NCBI GenBank assembly: GCA_000729835.1
Contig: JFHB01000099.1
Coordinates: 45,199 to 109,198 of the forward strand
DNA length: 64,000 nucleotides
Source of the DNA: Atkinsonella hypoxylon
Taxonomy: Eukaryota > Ascomycota > Sordariomycetes > Hypocreales > Clavicipitaceae
Direction: 5' to 3'
This document shows, in pieces, positions 13,056 through 25,663 of this stretch (the first letter of the stretch is position 1; every line of letters begins with the position of its first letter). The notes below the pieces were generated by a model. The model was not told the origin of the DNA, ran no database searches, and worked only from the letters and a program-made list of their open reading frames with translations. The position numbers and the translations under genes were made by a program.

Positions 13056-13569
13056 ATGGTACGCCCGCACCACCCAGCCCTCCCCTCAAGATGCTATTCT
13101 CCTTTGCGAAAAAGATGAGAATTTCTAGATCAAGAAACAGCGCAAAACCGATGAGAATTATTGATCTAAATACTGACGAAGAATCTCTTTACGAACCGTA
13201 TAGGCGCCGGCTGCTGGAGCTAAGAAGCAAAAGAAGAAGTGGTCCAAGGGCAAGGTCAAGGACAAGGCTCAGCACGCCGTCCTTCTCGACAAGGCCACCT
13301 CCGAGAAGCTCTACAAGGATGTGCAGTCCTATCGTCTTGTCACCGTCGCTGTTCTCGTCGACAGAATGAAGGTCAACGGCTCATTGGCTCGTCAGTGCAT
13401 CAAGGACCTCGAGGAAAAGGGCCTCATCAAGCCCGTTGTCACCCACAGCAAGATGAAGATCTACAGTACGCCAATCACCAACCCCCGAGAAGAGAACCAT
13501 ACGTATACTCCCCAATGTTGTAAATTTGCTAACTTATATGTCTTAGCCCGCGCCGTCGGTGGTTCCTAA
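13056..13569 (+). CDS. rps25: 40S ribosomal protein S25 (eS25)
   Basis: The ATG (13056-13058) stands alone as a 3-nt coding exon; the intron 13059-13203 follows directly. Exon 13204-13465 and last exon 13547-13569 complete 95 aa. The product reads APAAGAKKQKKKWSKGKVKD, then the winged-helix core SYRLVTVAVLVDRMKVNGSL and KGLIKPVVTHSKMKIY, ending TRAVGGS. eS25 sits on the 40S head and assists IRES-type and reinitiating translation. Length and sequence match the family closely. The start was chosen because it restores the conserved basic N-terminus and a clean GTACGC donor. Confidence 0.96.
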
Positions 13570-16537
13570 ATCAGCCAAACTTGAATAAAGTTGTATGTCT
13601 GGAGTATAGGTGTCTGAGTGGCCTGCGCATTATGGCAGTAGCCATTAGAGTGGAGGGTCTTATTTTGCACGGCAAACAAAAAGCCTGGTTGGGACGAATT
13701 CATGCTCGGTATTATAGCATACCTAGGGACCGGAATTGTGCTTTAGCATACGACAATGGAATGAAAAATCTTCAAATCAATGGCTTGTGATCCTGCGAGG
13801 TGCGATGAATGACGTTGCAAATATTGCTGACGGTCTGGTCAGTGTTTCTGATATCGTTTGCGACGTAGTCTGTATTATTGGACATGAGGATCTATTGTGA
13901 AGCGCATGAGACTTGATGCGAATTGGTTCATAGCCTTTGAATACATGAGTTCAGACTCTTGGTATCCAGCCACGTGTGATTCTTACTTTGCACACTGCAC
14001 TACTTCCAACATTCAGATGATAGTATATAGTTCTTATTACACGGTATGCTCAATGATTTCTGAAAGAATGGAGGCTATTTCGTAAAATCGGCGACATGAC
14101 ATAAATGGCTGCATATGCGACACCTTGAATGAGTTAATCTCCGCCGACTAGCCCCAGGCAAGGACGGTATTTTAAGTTTGGTGTCAATGTCAGAAACACA
14201 GTCAACACATGGAATTTTCAGACCGGTTCTCTACAGCTACATCCCATTGGGACAAGCGGGAACAGCGAGTGAATATAACTGACAGGTGAGCAATATAGAT
14301 ATACTGTACGGCGTAGTGATGCTCTTTTCTGAATTGTACGAACGTCTCGGCTGGTCTGCAAGTTCGGTAACGCCATGGCTGGCGACACATGCGGAATTTC
14401 CTAACGCCAGGTCTAAAGTGGTCCTTCTGCGTGAATATAACAATGCCAAAGAGAGTCATGATTTGACGCTAGACACTAGTGGACGAGTAGATGGCAGATC
14501 GAACCGTGCCGGAAACTTCCATGGATGGCGAGCAATTATTGGCCATACGACGGGTGAACCCGACGCTGTGATTGCAAAGTCCAAAAATGTTTTTTTGTTC
14601 TAGAACTTGAGATCGGAAAATGTCCAAAGACGCCCAAAGGAACTCGGCGTGATTAAGTTATTGCGGCCAAGCAAATACAAGTTTGCCATATGAGCGCAAC
14701 ATATTCCTCTGGCAGACGGATGGGAGAGAGACTTGTCAGGCCACTCGACGGCGACATGTTGACCGCAGAAACATTCAGACTCGATAGTCGAATTCTTTCC
14801 GCCAGTGCCGACGTTGGTATGCTGCTAGGTCTACGACTATATCGGGAGAGCCGAAGGCTACTCTTACAGCCAAGTTATCACAATTGCAACTACATTTCCA
14901 AGGCGATCCGATGCCAGGACGTAACGACTGCAAGCTGAACGGCTGCGTGGCAACTTATCACTCTCCGTCTGAAATAAAATAAGCCCGCATGCGGTTCTAT
15001 TTCCATGACCAACCAGCAAAAGGGCAGGCAAAAGAGATGAGCGAACCGCCCAGGGTCCATCCATATGGTGGGCTTGGATGCTACCATGCACAAGGATAGG
15101 ACTACAGGGGGCAGTGAGAATTGATGGAATGGACAAGAGAACCAATCGCCGCTATTTATTTCGGGCTTTAGTACGGAATAGTTAGTGGTATTCCGAAGGA
15201 GAGCGTCTATTTTGCGGTTTTGTTCTGGATAATTTTGAAAAGCTGAAGGGCCAGGGCCATCCTTATATTATTTTAACTGTATGCAAGTAAAATTGTTCGG
15301 CGGGCACTCCAAGGCTCAAACAAAGCCAGGTACCAGCCGAACCAAAGCACACCGCAGCCTTCGTCCTGGTTTCCATGTACTGATAACGACTGATCAAGGG
15401 CTGGCATGGCGGCAAGGATGAAAATGGTGGTTGTAATGGCCGAGGTGTGCAATTCCCAGCATCGCGCCTTACCCGTCCGGACACCTACTAACTTAGGTAG
15501 GGTAGGTATCTAGGTATTTAGAGCTAGGGAAATGAAGAATCTTGCTTTCACCGAGGGCCCCAAAACGCACATGCAGATGCCCGGAATGGTTGCAGGTTTG
15601 ACGTTGTGCTTCGGGCCGCCTGTGGTTGGCTATCACTGACCCAAAAATGACCTAAAGGATAGAGAGGCCAGGTGTGCTCAAGGAAGGGGGAATCTCGGAG
15701 TGAACCGGGATCTCAGCTTGGGGCTCCATCCTCCGAAGGTCCAAAAGACTTTAAGCCAGTGAAACATTGAAATCATGTGGCTAGTGTTGTCGCTGGCATG
15801 TATCCTGCCTAGCGTAAGCACGAGGCCTGCTAAGTATTGACAGATTAGTCGAGCTGTCAAGACTATCAATGGGTGGATTGAATCAATGGCCTTACGGCTG
15901 CGACCTGTATGTGTATTGAAAGAGGAGTATACTGCATCTTAGAGCCTTCAATTCCCATACATGACAATGTAGCTTTTATCGAAATCAAACGTAGATCGCC
16001 GGTGTTGTGGCCGTTGGCTGCCAAAGGGGTCAAATTCGAGGCTGGCTCGTGGCAACCCTGATTAATTTGTCACCGCGGTGGCATGTACGCCATGATAGCC
16101 CTTTGAGAGATCGCAGAATACCTTTGGGCTACCGCGCTTGCATCCCGTAGCCGTTCCGCTTTCAGGCCTGAGGCTGCCAAGACTGCGCGCTGTTGCCGTG
16201 GAAAACGAGCGGTATCCACGCTGTCTGCGGATAGAGATCACTGGTTTCAAGGGGAGAAGTACCTGGCCAAGCGTAGAGGAAATGCGTGCAAACCACGTAC
16301 TTCTTCTTCTTGGGTACCTGAGGATGCAACGCAGGCTCTAGCGCCGCTCAGGTAGAGCTCAAAACCAGTCCCTGTCAAGGCTCCGCTGGCCGCAATTTTT
16401 TCGCCCTTCCACCAGCCGGCGCAGAATTTATTTCGCTCGACTGCCCGTACTCCATATATTTTTCACCCTTTCTTTCCTCTTCCTTCCATCTCCCCTCAGT
16501 CCTTTGTCTTGTTTTCGGATAAAGTTCAATCATCGAA
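13570..16537. other. 3 kb intergenic tract between RPS25 and the ADP/ATP carrier
   Basis: No supported gene; open frames here are short and lack recognisable motifs. A TACCTAGGTA-like motif cluster occurs near 15485-15520. The pyrimidine-rich block 16440-16537 looks like the 5' leader of the carrier gene. Confidence 0.55.
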
Positions 16538-18024
16538 ATGTCTGGTGAAGCTCCTCAGAAGGTCCTGGGCATGCCGGTAAGTCATTTGGACCCTTTCAAT
16601 ATTGTTTTCCTGATTTCCCGAGAAATGCCGCGCTCGCGATAAGGGGTCAAGGTGACGTTGGCCTTGGCGACATGTTCCATGCCAATTGCTCAATTGCATC
16701 GCAGTCGATAGCAAATACACAGAATATCAGCGCCTTCCTATCGAAGCTGAGAGTATTGCTATGTTCGCCAAATACCAATGACTGCCGATGGCTACCTTGT
16801 CGAACACGGCATTCCAGGGTCAATAGAAAAGAGGTGCATCATTGAAGAAAGCTGTACTAATTCTCTTGTCTATAGCCTTTCGTGGCAGACTTCTTGAGTA
16901 CGTTTCTACCATGAAATCCCACTCCTGGAGCTATACGTTGCTTTACCGATGGTCTTTGGCATATCATCGATGCTCCTCCTGCCAAGCCCCCGGCCAAGGC
17001 ATTTAGTTTTTTTTTTTTTTTTTTTGTTTTTTTTTTCTAATAACAGGAAAACACTGACTTGTCACAGTGGGTGGTGTCTCCGCCGCCGTCTCGAAGACTG
17101 CTGCTGCTCCCATTGAGCGTGTCAAGCTCTTGATCCAGAATCAGGATGAAATGATCAAGGCTGGCCGTCTGGACCGCCGCTACAGCGGTATTACTGACTG
17201 CTTCAAGCGCACCATGGCCGACGAGGGTGTCATGTCCTTGTGGCGTGGTAACACTGCCAACGTTATCCGGTACTTCCCTACTCAGGCCTTGAACTTCGCT
17301 TTCCGTGACAAGTTCAAGAAGATGTTCGGTTTCAAGAAGGAGCGTGATGGTTACGCTATGTGGATGTTGGGCAACTTGGCCTCTGGTGGTGTAAGTCTTT
17401 TCCTTCGCCTTGGTCTAGAACGGTTGGCATCTTGCAGTTGACTGACATGACTTCTTGCAGGCTGCTGGTGCCACTTCCATGTTGTTCGTCTACTCTCTGG
17501 ATTACGCTCGTACCCGTCTTGCCAACGATGCCAAGTCCGCCAAGTCCGGTGGTGAGCGTCAATTCAACGGTCTTATCGATGTTTACCGCAAGACCCTTGC
17601 CTCTGACGGTATTGCCGGTCTGTACCGTGGTTTCATGCCCTCCGTTGCTGGTATCATTGTCTACCGTGGTCTCTACTTTGGCATGTACGACTCTATCAAG
17701 CCTGTTCTCCTGGTCGGCAGCTTGGCCAACAACTTCTTGGCCTCTTTCGCTCTTGGTTGGTGCGTCACCACTGGCGCTGGTATTGCCGCTTATCCTCTTG
17801 ACACTATCCGTCGTCGCATGATGATGACTTCTGGTGAGGCTGTCAAGTACAAGAACTCCTTAGATGCTGCCCGCCAGATCATTGCCAAGAACGGTGTCAA
17901 GTCCCTGTTCAACGGTGCTGGTGCCAACATTCTCCGTGGTGTTGCCGGTGCTGGTGTCCTGTCCATCTACGATCAGCTCCAGCTTATCCTCTTCGGCAAG
18001 GCTTTCAAGGGTGGTTCTGGTTAA
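16538..18024 (+). CDS. aac: Mitochondrial ADP/ATP carrier
   Basis: Exons 16538-16576, 16876-16897 (22 nt), 17068-17390 and 17461-18024 give 315 aa. The product exchanges cytosolic ADP for matrix ATP across the inner membrane. Three mitochondrial-carrier repeats are present. The nucleotide-carrier signature RRRMMM occurs in the third repeat (DTIRRRMMMTSG). The N-terminus LGMPPFVADFLMGGVSAAVS fixes both small exons. Codon use is strongly biased toward GGT, GCT, GTC and CGT, as in highly expressed genes. Intron 2 holds a T19-G-T10 tract (17007-17036) some 30 bp upstream of the acceptor, which could affect splicing or assembly. Confidence 0.96.
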
Positions 18025-18522
18025 ACACTTTTTTTTTAATTCTGTATAGACTGGGGATGAAGACTGCGTGATGGGCCTGACGTAATGTCCGCTGATGGAT
18101 CCAAAAATGGGGCAAAGGGATTTGACAGAGGGGAAGTTGGGAACAATGTTATGTTTCCTGTGTGTTCCTGTGCAACAGAAGAAGCTCTTTGCGGGTTAGA
18201 CTGGCATCGGCATGGCGTATATCTCCTTTGGCACTGCCGGGACTTTTCTAGGTCGCTGTAATTTATACACAATGCAATTTCCCTTGTTACTATAATTGCC
18301 CTAGGAACTTTTCCGAGTGACTGCAAACTGAAGAATTCTTTCTCTTCGGGTGATGGTTTCATGTGGTGAGAACTGAACAATGTCAGGAGAGGTGGCGTCA
18401 TGATTGATGACTAAGACGTGAAACTGCGACGCGTCACGCTCTCCCATCACATACAACTTCTAGAACCAAAAAAGGCTGAAAGCCGTTCTTCTGTATATTT
18501 GCCGCGCTTGCATTCTGCCAAA

Positions 18523-18982
18523 ATGCCAGCAGGAAGGCCAACGGGTCTTGGCCGCGGCCGCGGACGGCCCAGAGGGTCCAAGAACAGGCAGGCAACAGAG
18601 ACACCGTCAGCATCAGAGCAAAGCGACGCCTTGGAGTCAGACGACAATGCGGATGCACGACGAACTCACACCGTCCGTCGAGATGATGCAGAAGAAGCTC
18701 CTGCTCCAGAAAAAACTATACCGAAGGACCTGCTTACGCGGATACTGCACGAGTTTTTCACCAAGGACTCTACGCGGATCTCACGAGATGCGAATGCTGC
18801 CGTAGGCAAGTATATGGATATATTTGTGCGAGAGGCCATAGCTCGGGCAGCTGTGGAGAAGAATTCGGGTTTTCTAGAGGTGAGCGCCTTATTGCCATCC
18901 AGGTCGACAAAGCGGATGCTTACGTCTGCGCTAGGTGGAAGACTTGGAAAAGGTTACGCCACAGCTTTTACTCGATTTGTGA
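18523..18982 (+). CDS. mhf2: CENP-X / MHF2-like histone-fold protein with AT-hook
   Basis: Exons 18523-18879 and 18935-18982 give 134 aa. The C-terminal half is the CENP-X fold: IPKDLLTRILHEFF, then ISRDANAAVGKYMDIFVREA, then FLEVEDLEKVTPQLLLDL after a 55-nt intron. CENP-X (MHF2/Mhf2) pairs with CENP-S as histone-like tetramers that act with the Fanconi helicase (Fml1/Mph1) and in the inner kinetochore. The N-terminal ~60 residues hold GRGRGRPRGSKN, a textbook AT-hook (GRP core), followed by an acidic/serine region. Without the intron the frame reads on to a spurious 214-aa product; the spliced form restores the conserved ending. The ATG at 18523 directly precedes the AT-hook region. Confidence 0.85.
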
Positions 18983-20812
18983 CGAAGTGCTCGGTCTTGC
19001 AGCAGCCCCTCAGATACAGAAAATCGAATGTGCTAGGCGGAAACAAGGGCAGTGTACGATAATGTCCTGCAATTTGATGATGGCATACGGCTTATCATGA
19101 TAGAGGCTCTCGAGTTGGCATTGATCTCGGGTTCCTGTCGTACCACGTATGAACATGGCCTGATTCACACCACAGCACAACGCTGTTGACGACACATAGC
19201 TGCTTTGCTTTTAGTCCAACGGCCAGGGTATTTTGAATGATAATCTATCGACAATCAGTCAATATATATTGGAAGCGGCAAGTCATTGAAGTCGAACTCG
19301 AGAGTCGCTTCCTTCAGTGTTCATTTACAGAAATTGATCAGCCGCTGAATTCATACCCATTCTCTCTGAGGTTTGGCACGAAAGAGTTATGCAAAGGACA
19401 GCCATTGAAAAGCCTGTCCAAAGATGTTGGTTTTCGGATTCAGATCAGACGTGTCATGTCGCAGCACCAGACAGTTGTAGCGAAGATCGAGATTTCTGTT
19501 TTGATGTGCTCAAGAAGGAGCGGAAGATAGTGCAGGGCACGGAATTGGCTGTGCTTCGAAACTGAATTGTTTCGATTCTGTGCGTTCAAAGGTTCACAAA
19601 CAACGTATATGTGGCATTGAGATACTGATTGCTATGACTACCTGCCTCGGTAGATAGTCTATTGTGTCAGCATAGACTCCAGAAAATGCAAGGAGTGGGG
19701 GGGGGGGGATGTAGTGACCAGACAAAGAGCTCTATTAGTTAGAAGTCATGTCCATATTGCGTGTGTACTGGAAATAAGACTGTAAATAAGACTGCCCAGG
19801 GCACGTTTGAGGCCGCGCCACAGCAGCGACGGTCACGAGAGAACGGAATGAACGCCGCGGCGGCGCAAGACCCGCGGCGGGTGCCAGCACCGGCTGTGGC
19901 TTTGCAACATGGACGGAGCAAGTGTTGAAACTGGGCTCGTCTCGCAGGTGTCGGAGCCACTTGAACGTGCGGCGCATCCAGCGTCAGAATGCTCCGATGC
20001 GGAAACTGTCCTGTATTCCTGTATGTCTGTTCATCTGCGATTAGACATATCTTGGTCGTGTGTGCAAGGTGCGAATTCTTGTTTTCTGATAGGTGTACTA
20101 TGCGCTGCGCTGCGGTGTATATTGCGCTCGTGCCGAAACGAGGTATACTCGATCTGAATTGGACATGGAGATGAGCCAGTCAGGAGAAGCAAAAGAACAG
20201 AGAAAGATCATAATGACCATGTATAAATTGATATGAGCCTCATAGAATATTGACCTGAGAAAGCAGTCCAACCGAGGCCAAGCCATGTAAACCATGCCGA
20301 TCCCAAACCCATCCCAAACCCATCACAAGAAATAACCATCACGATAACAACGGCCCTGTCCGAAATCCGTCCTCTCATCAGCGACTTAAAAATGGAAATA
20401 TGACCAGTTCTCCACGATATTCCCGTCGTTTAGTCTCCGAAACTAGGGGTAATCATGGGACGAAGCCACTCCTGGAGTCATCTTCGCCGCCATAAATCCC
20501 CACGCCCCTGTTCTGTTCACCCTCTTCGCTGCATTTCATCACGGTATTCTTAGTCTAAAAGGATTTTTTTTTGTTTTTGTTTTTGTTCTTTTTTTCTTTT
20601 TGGATGCTCCCTGGTATTCTTTTTCATCACCTTAGCTCACGATTCGACAAGGACCTTGTACGAAAACAATATCCATGTCCTCAAGAAAACAGACCTGCGC
20701 TTAGACTGTGCATTTCTCCTCTGAAAAAAAAAAAAGAAAAAAAAAAAAACCCCCATCACGACCACGACCCTCCCTTGCTCTCGTCTTCTTGCAATACACT
20801 CGTTCAGAAAAC
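18983..20812. other. Intergenic tract upstream of the cupredoxin gene
   Basis: No supported gene. It contains a G9-10 run near 19699, a GC-rich patch near 19850-19880 and a long pyrimidine/poly-A-rich leader (20565-20812) immediately 5' of the cupredoxin start. Confidence 0.55.
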
Positions 20813-21481
20813 ATGCATTTCACATCTCTCGCCCTCGCCGCACTATTAAGCGTCGCTCAAGGTAAATCTGAACAAAGAGCACTGGTACACCATGTACGCT
20901 GACCGAACAACCTAGCTGTCGACGTCCACGTCGTCGCCGTCGGCAAGAACCCAGACAGGAACGAAACCGCCCTCAAGTTCTTTCCTGAAAAGCTCCAAGC
21001 CAAGCCAGGAAGCATGGTGCAGTTCCAGTTCTGGGCCGGCAACCACACCGTCACGCAGTCCAACTTTGAGAACCCATGCGTGCCCATCGCCAGCGTCAAC
21101 TCCAGCGCCACCGGCATCTCGTCGTCCTTCCAGCCCGTCGCTGCCAGTCAGAGCACGGGCATGATTCCCGTCTTCACCATCATGGTCAACGATACCAGGC
21201 CTGTGTGGCTGTACTGCGCCCGAGGCCCTCATTGCCAAAATGGCATGGCTATGGTGATCAACGAGGATACCTCTGCCAACAGCTCGCGCTCTCTGGAAAA
21301 CTACAAGAAGCTCGCTCAGAATGCCCAGCTGGACGGCAGCAACGTAACTAGGCTCAACGGAACAACTGCCCGCATTGGAAGTGATGCAGTGGCAAGTAGT
21401 CCGGTTAAAGCTGGCGGTGCGTATTTGACTGTGCCTACTACCATGCTCGTTGCCCTTGGTGCTGGGTTCATGTTCTTGTGA
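20813..21481 (+). CDS. GPI-type extracellular cupredoxin-like protein
   Basis: Exons 20813-20861 and 20916-21481 give 204 aa. A signal peptide MHFTSLALAALLSVAQA leads into a plastocyanin-like domain (VHVVAVG, MVQFQFWAGNHTVTQSNFEN, PVWLYCARGPHCQNGM). The conserved His in NHTVTQS and the Cys/His pair in YCARGPHC fit a copper-site-like arrangement. A serine/asparagine-rich linker and a hydrophobic C-terminus (PTTMLVALGAGFMFL) suggest a GPI anchor. Such fungal proteins are cell-surface or secreted; their roles are mostly unknown and some are wall- or development-linked. Whether it binds copper is not shown here. Confidence 0.9.
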
Positions 21482-21880
21482 ATTGGCGTGCTTCGCGAGG
21501 GGGGAACGAGGTGCGAGCCGGATGGGAAGGAAGCTTTTTTATTTTGTCATGGCAGAGAATGAACTTGATGAATTATCTGGGGCACAATGCTTTGTTCATA
21601 TCTTGCTGTCGGATAGCGTTTTGTTTGCACCTAGTTGTTGGAAACGTTTAGTGTCGTGTTCGAATTTGGGCATATGGATAGCGGGATAGTAATGACACCT
21701 TTCGCGCGGCGTACTGGTATACGAGAGTGTTTCAGAATACAGGAGACCAAAAGAGCTGAATCGCCTTGTACTCGCTTGTGATTCCGCGTGAAAGATAGAA
21801 CTGAATTTGCTTCATCCCATCTTGGGTCGATGATGTACCGCTTCGGCCGAGTTGGCACGTCAACGTTTGTATCACAGAAA

Positions 21881-22713
21881 CTAATCCTGTTTGCGCTTAC
21901 GCTTCGTCCGTCCCTTCTGAGCCTGCGCGCACAGTTCCCGCCGAGGCAGCTTCTCTAACCAGCCCTCTTCTCTCTTCACATAGCCCACCTTGGTATACTT
22001 CTTGCTGTTGGCAAAAAAGTCAACCCAGTGCTTCAGCGCGGCATGCGCCCTCTCCTTGGCACTCGCCAGCTCCTGCGCGCGCATCTCCTCCATCTCCGCA
22101 GTCGTCCAGTACTTGTCCACCTCCGGATCATCAAGCGGCAGGAACATGTCCTCCACACCACGAAGATCCGCCGTCTGATCTTCCGCAAAACAGCCCGTCA
22201 CGAAGCCCCTCGCAGCATCGCGGCCCGCAAACACATTGTAGGATCCACCGGGTCCGTACATGCGGCGGCCATTGGAAACGTCGTAGATGGTCCCGTTGAT
22301 GGCGAGATACAATGGCTTTTGGGCATCGCGGCCGTCGTAGGCGAGGAGCTCCTGTTCGGTCATGTAGATGGGGCCATTCTGTGATTGAACATGTGTCAGC
22401 AACAGTATTTGTCTGGCCATTGAGACTTTGTAGCCGTCCAACAAACCAATTGGGACTTCCACCACGCCACGCGGAAATAATTAGGCTTTTTCATGCCCCA
22501 GAAGAAGCTTTCGCCTCCGCTGATCACGTAGCTCAGTCCGCACGATGCGACGAGCAAGAATGAGAGGACGCGCAGGGTGTCAATCCATGGCGTATAGTCA
22601 TCTCCGTCGGCGTCTCGCCGAGATTTAGACTTGGATTTTGCTTTGACGGGTTTGGTAGCTGCATCATTGGACGCTGACGCAGCTTTTCGCTGCCGTAGCT
22701 CTGCTTCGGCCAT
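21881..22713 (-). CDS. dap1: Membrane-associated progesterone receptor-like haem protein (Dap1/MAPR)
   Basis: Exons 22447-22713 and 21881-22378 give 254 aa. One transmembrane segment (TLRVLSFLLVASCGLSYVI, ~48-66) follows a lysine-rich cytosolic tail. The cytochrome-b5-like MAPR domain follows: IYMTEQELLAYDG, LYLAINGTIYDVSNGRRMYG, SYNVFAGRDAARGFVTGCF. The Tyr in RRMYGPGG is a candidate haem ligand by analogy. MAPR proteins bind haem in the ER and support P450s such as Erg11 in sterol synthesis. The intron uses an unusual GTTTGT donor, accepted because it restores the family junction. The C-terminus KGRTKRKRKQD is strongly basic. Confidence 0.9.
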
Positions 22714-23569
22714 GGTGGGAGGGCAATGTCCTGATTTGAGGTTGCTGTCGAGTAGGACTGGGCGGCAATCAAGTTACTTGGCCGCCAGTTGTTACGGAGT
22801 TGCCTAGTTAATAAAAAAACACATGGATGGTCCGGACGTAGCGAAGAAGAAGCAAGGGAGGCAGGCGGCTCAGCAGGGAGTGGCACACACAACACAGTTT
22901 TGCCTCTTTGGGCATTGATATGCGAGACTTACTCCGTACTCTAAAATAGCATCACGTCACGGCATCATGACAGGACACCACTTTTCTTCATTCGAATCAA
23001 AACTCTGCAAGGTTGGCTACTTTGACTGCAGCCACGTGAATTTGAGCTTGGTAGAAGTTGAGCTTTAGATTGCCTATTGCGACATGTTTGATGTGTCAGC
23101 GTGCTGGCAGAAACGTTGATTGGCTGATGATGTTCTCGCTTGCTTCCCGTGTAGTCGTGGTTAGCCAACGACCAAGTGGTTGCTATTGATAGAAAGTTCG
23201 CAGAGCAATGAAAATCTAACATGAGCTAGTCAAGATGTCAACATTGCCACGGGCGCTCATCTTTCGCACCAGAAGCAATGTTACTATCCAAGTACTCGTG
23301 TTGAAATTGAGTGCCATGGCGTCACATGACGGCAACGTTGCTACGGCAACCAAAATCTGGTGGTGGCCCAATTTAGTCACCACAACTGTAAACAGTACGG
23401 TGCCACTTAAGATCCACCACAAACTATAGCACATTCTACCATATCAAGCACATCTTCAACATCATCCAGCTAGCTACGCGGGGACGGCGTGGTGCCCGTG
23501 GAAGTGACTGGAGCTGAGTTTAGAGATTGCAGCCACGATACCGACACAAATCGACGGAAAACCACACCA
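22714..23569. promoter_or_regulatory. Divergent intergenic region (MAPR / Cut12-like)
   Basis: 856 bp separate two divergent genes and must contain both promoters. I assign no specific binding sites. An upstream in-frame ATG of the Cut12-like gene lies at 23489. Confidence 0.4.
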
Positions 23570-25663
23570 ATGGATTCCAGCTCCAGCGTGCCTGGCTCAC
23601 CCGCTGCGGGACCCCTTCAAGCAGTCAGCCCCGAGCAGGTAAATCGCCGCGATTCAATATTCTCGTCTCTACGAGGGGGAGGCAGAGAAAGCTCCGTTCA
23701 TGAAAAGATCAGCCAGTTTAACAACCTAAGCATCGCCATGCAGTCGAAACAGCTGGAGCGCAAGGTAGCAGACGCCGCCTTGAAACGTGCCTTGGTGGGA
23801 CGAGAGGAAGCAGACGCTGAGCTCAAGCGACTTCGAGATGAAAACCGGCAGTTGCGGAGAGAGATTGAAGAGGGAAGAGAGCGTGAACGCAAAGTTGGAG
23901 AAAGACTTGAAGCCGTCATGGTGAGTTCATGAAATCCAACTGGTGCTTTTCCGAGACGAAAGGCTGACGGAGCATGACAGGACAACTATGGGCGGGCTAA
24001 AGAAACGCATGCACACACACAAGCCCTATGGGAGAAGGAGGTAAGACGAGCGAGGAAGGAAAACTTCAAGAGCCAGTCCGCCATCGTAAAGCTGCAGGAG
24101 GAGCTCAAGTCGGCACGAAGCGCAACCAAGTTGGCTGAGGAGAGCTTTCGGCGCGAAAAAGAGCGAAGCAAGGTCAGAGAGCAAGAAGCCTTCACGGCGC
24201 GATACCAAATTGTCGGTGTTCAAGAACAACTCGAGCAGGCAATTGAGCGCATCAAGCTCGTCGAGCAAGAACGGGACGCATTCAAGACCGCCGCTAAGAA
24301 CGAGGAGGTCGCCCGTATTGCCGCCGAGGGCCAGCTTCCACTGCCACCTGCTGGCCACGATGTGACTGACGAGTTTGCATCACCCAAGAAGAAGAGCGTT
24401 CCGACTAGTGGTCAAAGTGGACGAAAGGCACCTCGCATTTCTCTATCAACCATGGAAATCATGTCCTCGGCGGCAAGCGAGATGGAAATCGAAGAGCTCA
24501 CTACCCAGGTCTTATGGGAGAGACAGCGAGCGGACCGCGCGCAGGAAATGATTGAGTTTCTGCAGACCGAATGTCAGATGCGACTTTGTTCTTGCTCCAA
24601 GACGAACAATTCGAGGAAGAGCGAGGACGCACCTCAGAAGAGACGGCGCGTGTCGACAGAGCAGGAGGAACAAGTTGTTGTCAAAGAGGAGGTTCCGTCT
24701 CCTCAATTGCCACGAGCCGCATCACAGACATCCATGCGCAACTCTCGGTCTTCAAACCGACCTTCACCTCGACAAGAAGGTCATTGCGGCCAAACCGTGG
24801 AGCGACAGCCGTCTGGGTCGCCTGCTGAACTCGCGCGCCAACCTGAGCCTTCGACCGAGCACGAACCTGAACCTGAACCTGAACCAGAGCCACAGCGCAT
24901 CAAGTCGAGGAAGGAGCCGCGGCGAAGCACTATTTTCTGTCCTAAAGAGGGCATCTTCCGAACCGTTTCCGAACAGGAAGCCGCTGCACTGGAAGCCCAG
25001 GAGAAGGCCATTGCTGATGTCGAACCGGTCACGCAGGAGGATGCAGGCGACGCAGACAAGCCCATGCCATCGACCGAAGCTGATCCAAGTCCCAGAATGT
25101 ATGCTCGCACACCTTCTGTGGAGCCTCCAGCATTTGCGCTTCTGGGACAGGAACGTAACTCGTTGGATTTCCTGCTTGACGCCCCACGAGATGATGCTCA
25201 GTCGGCGCCATCCCTGCCCAGTCTTCCGGCGATCCCTACGCTGGCAGACTCGCAGCTTGCAACAAAGTCCATAACGCGAGAGGTAGAGCAAAGCTTCTCG
25301 CCTGCAGCATCTCCCGAGCCCCGAGCCACCAGCGCATCAACAGCATCGTATACTGTCACGACGACTGTTCCTCTACGCGAAGACACAGCACGATCAAGCT
25401 CAACATTCAATGAGCGGCTACGGACGCCTTCTCACGGAAGCAGCGCCAGTTTCGATTCCAAAGACCCAGCCATGACGCCCACCATGACGCGAGAGCAAGC
25501 TCTGGCCAAGATCCGCGAACGAAGAGGAAGGGCTAGGAGTGCAGCACAGGCGGCTACAACGCCTGGAGGGCAAAAGGCTGTGGTGACGACGGGCCCTCGA
25601 GGACGTCCTATTAAGAGGGACGTGAGTGCGCCTACAGTCAAGGCTACGCCGCGATTCAGATGA
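23570..25663 (+). CDS. Coiled-coil protein, Cut12-type spindle pole body factor
   Basis: Exons 23570-23920 and 23981-25663 give 677 aa. RDSIFSSLRGGGRESSVHEK, SQFNNLSIAMQSKQLERK and DAALKRALVGREEADAELKR match, from memory, the Cut12/SPB-formation family of filamentous fungi. Coiled coil runs from ~45 to ~210, broken only by the intron. The rest is low-complexity: charged, with EPEPEPEPEPQ and basic patches, ending GPRGRPIKRDVSAPTVK. Cut12 anchors to the spindle pole body and helps activate Polo/Cdk1. An upstream in-frame ATG at 23489 would add 27 residues; 23570 was chosen because MDSSSS fits the family start. The family call is moderately sure. Confidence 0.65.

Noticed and set aside
13570..16537. 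Search for a hidden gene in the 3 kb gap before the ADP/ATP carrier
   Set aside because: Open frames are under ~105 codons, lack motifs and do not join across plausible introns.
18418..19062. 214-codon unspliced reading of the CENP-X locus
   Set aside because: Reads through an intron; splicing at 18880-18934 restores the conserved CENP-X ending.
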